A stretch of DNA of 64,000 nt from Zoogloea sp016790385 (GTDB lineage Bacteria; Pseudomonadota; Gammaproteobacteria; Burkholderiales; Rhodocyclaceae), in NCBI RefSeq assembly GCF_041916735.1, contig NZ_JAYRYY010000003.1; one strand, written 5' to 3'. Shown here piece after piece: positions 61,545-64,000 of this stretch. Position numbers and translations under genes: made by a program. The notes under the pieces are model-generated. The model made no database searches, was not told the origin of the DNA, and saw only the letters and a program-made list of their open reading frames with translations. Within the stretch, counting starts at the first letter, position 1; each line of letters opens with the position of its first letter.

Positions 61545-62066
61545 GTGGATGAAGCCGTTCGTCTGGCGCTGGTCAAGTGGCCGAACGTACCCGCCTGCAC
61601 GGGATGGTTGCGCCTCAGTCGACGTGGTGAATGGCGTGTACCCGAAGGCCCGATCCGCCATGCGGGCCTGAATGCCTTCATCGGTCGCAACTACCAGCCC
61701 ACCGATGACGGGCGATGGTATTTCCAGAACGGCCCCCAGCAGGTGTTCGTCAGTCTCGACTACACGCCCCTGATCCTGCGCCTTGGCAGCGCGGAACAGC
61801 TTGAAACCCACACCGGGCAGCCGGTAACACAGCTGGCGGAGGCCTGGCTGGACGAGGACGGGAGCCTGCTGCTCGTTTGCGAGCACGGCATCGCGTTACT
61901 GGACGACCGGGATCTGGCCGCCTTCTGCTCACACCTGGAGGGTGATCTGGCGGCACCGGATGCGCCTCTGAGCCTGAACTGGGCGGGCCGCGTGCTGCCC
62001 GTGGGACGCATTGTTCAGGCGGAGGTCGCGGCCCGTTTTGGCTTCATCCGCGAACCTCACCTCTAG
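61545..62066 (+). CDS. Conserved betaproteobacterial protein of unknown function
   Basis: The 173-residue protein begins DEAVRLALVKWPNVPACTGWL and has RGRWYF-like WYFQNGPQQVFVSLDYTP in the middle. The family is common after bamD in betaproteobacteria and is annotated only as a DUF. It looks soluble with no signal peptide. It starts nine bases after bamD, so it is in the same operon. Confidence 0.82.
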   Translation: MDEAVRLALVKWPNVPACTGWLRLSRRGEWRVPEGPIRHAGLNAFIGRNYQPTDDGRWYFQNGPQQVFVSLDYTPLILRLGSAEQLETHTGQPVTQLAEAWLDEDGSLLLVCEHGIALLDDRDLAAFCSHLEGDLAAPDAPLSLNWAGRVLPVGRIVQAEVAARFGFIREPHL

Positions 62067-62111
62067 AATCCGGCTTGACGGGGCCGGCACGAACAGCCGG
62101 CCCGGCAGCCC

Positions 62112-63551
62112 TCAACCCCGCCCGTAGTTGTCTTCGAAGCGGACGATGTCGTCCTCTCCGAGATAGCTGCCCGACTGAACTTCGATGATTTCCAGGGGCA
62201 GCTTGCCCGGGTTGGCCAAGCGGTGCACATGCCCCAGCGGGATGTAGGTCGATTCGTTTTCGCCCAACAGGAAGGTCTTTTCACCGTTGGTGACCTCGGC
62301 CGTGCCCTTCACCACGATCCAGTGCTCGGCCCGGTGGTGGTGCATCTGCAGGCTCAGCCGCGCGCCCGGATTGACCACGATGCGCTTGACCTGGAAACGC
62401 GCGCCGTTGTCGATGGAGTCGTACCAGCCCCATGGGCGATGGATCTTGCGGTGGGCCGAGGCCTGGCTGCGGCTGCCGGCCTTGAGGGCGGCGACGATCT
62501 GCTTGACGTTCTGGGTCTTGTCCTTGCGCGCCACCAGTATGGCATCGGGCGTTTCGACGATCACTGCGTCGTCGAGGCCCACGCAGGCCACCATGCGGTC
62601 CTGGGCATAGACGAGGGTGTTGCGGCTGTCCTCGAAGAGCACGTCACCCCGGGCCACGTTGCCGCTGGCGTCCTTGTCGGCGATCTGCCACAGGGCGTCC
62701 CACGCCCCCACATCCGACCAGCCGGCCGACATGGGCACGACGCAGCCGGCAATGCCGAGCCCTTCGGCCGCCGCCAGTTTTTCCATCACCGCGTAGTCGA
62801 TGGAGTCGGAGGGGCAGGCCTGGAAAAGGGCCTTGTCGACACGCACGAAGTCGGCATCCCGCGAGCCGCCCTCCCACGCTGCCGCGCAGGCTGCCGACAT
62901 GGCCGGCTGGAGCTGGGCCATGGCCTTCAGCCAGACACTGGCCCTGACCATGAACAGGCCGCTGTTCCAGAGGTATTCACCGCTGTCGAGGTAACGCTGG
63001 GCGGTGGCCGCATCGGGCTTTTCAACGAAGGCGGCGATGGCCTTGCTGCCGTCGGGCCGGTCGGCACCGCAGCGGATATAGCCATAGCCGGTTTCGGCGT
63101 GGGTCGGCACGATGCCGAAAGTGACGATGGCGCCGTCGACGGCGGCCGGGATGCCTTCATCGATGGCCTTCTGGAAGCCGGCCAGATCACGGATGACGTG
63201 ATCAGCGGGCATCACCAGCAGCACCGGGTCGGCCTCCTGCGCGGCCAGCGCCGCCAGGGTCAGGGCCGGCGCGGTGTTGCGGCCGGTGGGCTCAAGGACG
63301 ATGTCGCGACTGGCGCGACCGACCGCGCGCAACTGCTCGGCAGTGACAAAACGATATTCCTCATTGCACACGACGATAGGCGCCTGCGCCACCGGCAGGC
63401 GCCCACCAAAACCGGCCAGACGGCCGGCGGTGGCCTGAAGCATGGTCTCCTCGCCCACCAGGGCCAGAAGCTGCTTGGGATACTGCTCGCGGGACAAGGG
63501 CCACAGGCGCGTGCCGGAGCCTCCGGAGAGAATGACGGGCTGGAGTTCCAT
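62112..63551 (-). CDS. manC: Mannose-1-phosphate guanylyltransferase / mannose-6-phosphate isomerase
   Basis: The 479-residue bifunctional enzyme opens with VILSGGSGTRLWPLSREQYP, the nucleotide-binding signature. The C-terminal cupin-type isomerase domain includes RPWGWYDSI and LQMHHHRAEHWIVV with metal ligands. It makes GDP-mannose, the substrate of gmd and fcl in the exopolysaccharide locus. It is the only such gene in the window. Confidence 0.94.
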   Translation of the reverse strand: MELQPVILSGGSGTRLWPLSREQYPKQLLALVGEETMLQATAGRLAGFGGRLPVAQAPIVVCNEEYRFVTAEQLRAVGRASRDIVLEPTGRNTAPALTLAALAAQEADPVLLVMPADHVIRDLAGFQKAIDEGIPAAVDGAIVTFGIVPTHAETGYGYIRCGADRPDGSKAIAAFVEKPDAATAQRYLDSGEYLWNSGLFMVRASVWLKAMAQLQPAMSAACAAAWEGGSRDADFVRVDKALFQACPSDSIDYAVMEKLAAAEGLGIAGCVVPMSAGWSDVGAWDALWQIADKDASGNVARGDVLFEDSRNTLVYAQDRMVACVGLDDAVIVETPDAILVARKDKTQNVKQIVAALKAGSRSQASAHRKIHRPWGWYDSIDNGARFQVKRIVVNPGARLSLQMHHHRAEHWIVVKGTAEVTNGEKTFLLGENESTYIPLGHVHRLANPGKLPLEIIEVQSGSYLGEDDIVRFEDNYGRG

Positions 63552-63645
63552 GATAGCTTGGGTCGGAAAAGTGGAGAATTCGTCGGGTGCGTGCAGTGCA
63601 CAATGGACATACTTTTACCACAAACCCCGGCCCCTCAAGCCCTCG

Positions 63646-64000
63646 TCATGGGGCGGCGGTGTCACCGGGGCCTGCGTCGTCAGGCACCGACAGCCATGAT
63701 CCAACGATCCGCTCGGCCTCTTCAATCCCCGTCTTCTTGAGACTTGAGAACAACTGCACGGTAACCTGTTTACCGAGAGGCGCCAGCTCCTTGCGCACCG
63801 CGGCAAGCGTTGCCGACTGCTCCGAGCGGGTCAGCTTGTCACTCTTGGTGAGCAGCACATGAATGGGCCTGCCACTGGGCGCAAACCAGCCGATCATGAC
63901 CCGGTCGCGATCCTTGAGGGGGTGACGGGAATCCATGATCAGTACCAGCCCGACGAGGTTGGGGCGGCGGGTGAGGTAGTCCTCGAGAAGGCGCTGCCAC
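63646..64000 (-). CDS. engB: GTPase EngB/YsxC, C-terminal part (cut by window)
   Basis: The frame runs from the window edge to the stop at 63646 and gives 117 residues. It includes LVLIMDSRHPLKDRD and LLTKSDKLTRSE, the G4-type T-K-x-D motif of YihA/YsxC GTPases, which help large-subunit assembly. The N-terminal P-loop is outside the window. Confidence 0.9.
   Translation of the reverse strand, partial: WQRLLEDYLTRRPNLVGLVLIMDSRHPLKDRDRVMIGWFAPSGRPIHVLLTKSDKLTRSEQSATLAAVRKELAPLGKQVTVQLFSSLKKTGIEEAERIVGSWLSVPDDAGPGDTAAP

Overview
The window is a high-GC chromosomal segment of a nitrogen-fixing betaproteobacterium, most likely a member of the Rhodocyclales (Azospira/Dechlorosoma/Dechloromonas-like). 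The evidence is the combination of a nif/fix cluster containing nifV, cysE, nifW, fixABCX, nifENX and nifQ, a class I PHA locus (phaC, two phaB, phaR), a PEP-CTERM protein with sigma-54 signals, and betaproteobacterial housekeeping neighbours (bamD, rluD, pgeF, rimO). No genus-specific marker such as rRNA is present, so the genus is an inference.

Region 1 (1-22.5 kb) is nitrogen fixation. The end of an hscA-fdx chaperone/ferredoxin unit is followed by a long plus-strand operon: nifV, cysE, nifW, fixA, fixB, fixC, fixX and four accessory genes (ferritin-like, thioredoxin-fold [2Fe-2S] ferredoxin, TPR protein, unknown). A perfect -24/-12 promoter and a NifA-type TGT-N10-ACA site precede it. A minus-strand operon carries nifE, nifN, nifX, a DUF269 gene, a DUF683 gene, a ferredoxin III gene and nifQ (FeMo-cofactor assembly). 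A 2 kb patch of accessory DNA lies between the two operons: a zinc-ribbon membrane protein, hicB with a nonsense-mutated hicA, and a decayed phd/PIN toxin-antitoxin pair. nifJ and a dihydroorotate-dehydrogenase-like gene lie further right. Both FixABCX and NifJ are therefore available to supply electrons to nitrogenase. nifHDK, nifA and nifB are outside the window.

Between nifE and nifJ sits a c-di-GMP-I (GEMM) riboswitch. It is followed by a hairpin that covers the ribosome binding site of a small exported DUF4189-like protein.

Region 2 (22.7-29.1 kb) holds an exported protein with a Rossmann-like glycine motif, a flavodoxin-like protein, a CPA2 cation/proton antiporter, a small accessory block (DUF29 protein; a nucleotidyltransferase gene with a short partner) and pgi. 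Region 3 (29.2-49.4 kb) is an exopolysaccharide locus: ugd, GDP-fucose synthase, a beta-helix protein, two glycosyltransferases, Wzy-like and Wzx-like membrane proteins with low GC, gmd, Wzc kinase, Wza export lipoprotein, an atypical tail-anchored exported protein, the initiating sugar-phosphate transferase, an NDP-sugar nucleotidyltransferase and a Wzb-like phosphatase. Seven tRNA genes arranged by tandem duplication follow, then a PEP-CTERM protein. Two genes here share an identical-architecture 17-bp box and sigma-54 promoters, suggesting a common regulon.

Region 4 (49.8-64 kb) is mostly core metabolism: a FAD-linked hydroxyacid oxidase, a patatin-like protein, rimO, the PHA locus, a ZIP transporter, pgeF, rluD, bamD, a conserved unknown protein, manC (GDP-mannose supply for the exopolysaccharide) and the 3' part of engB.
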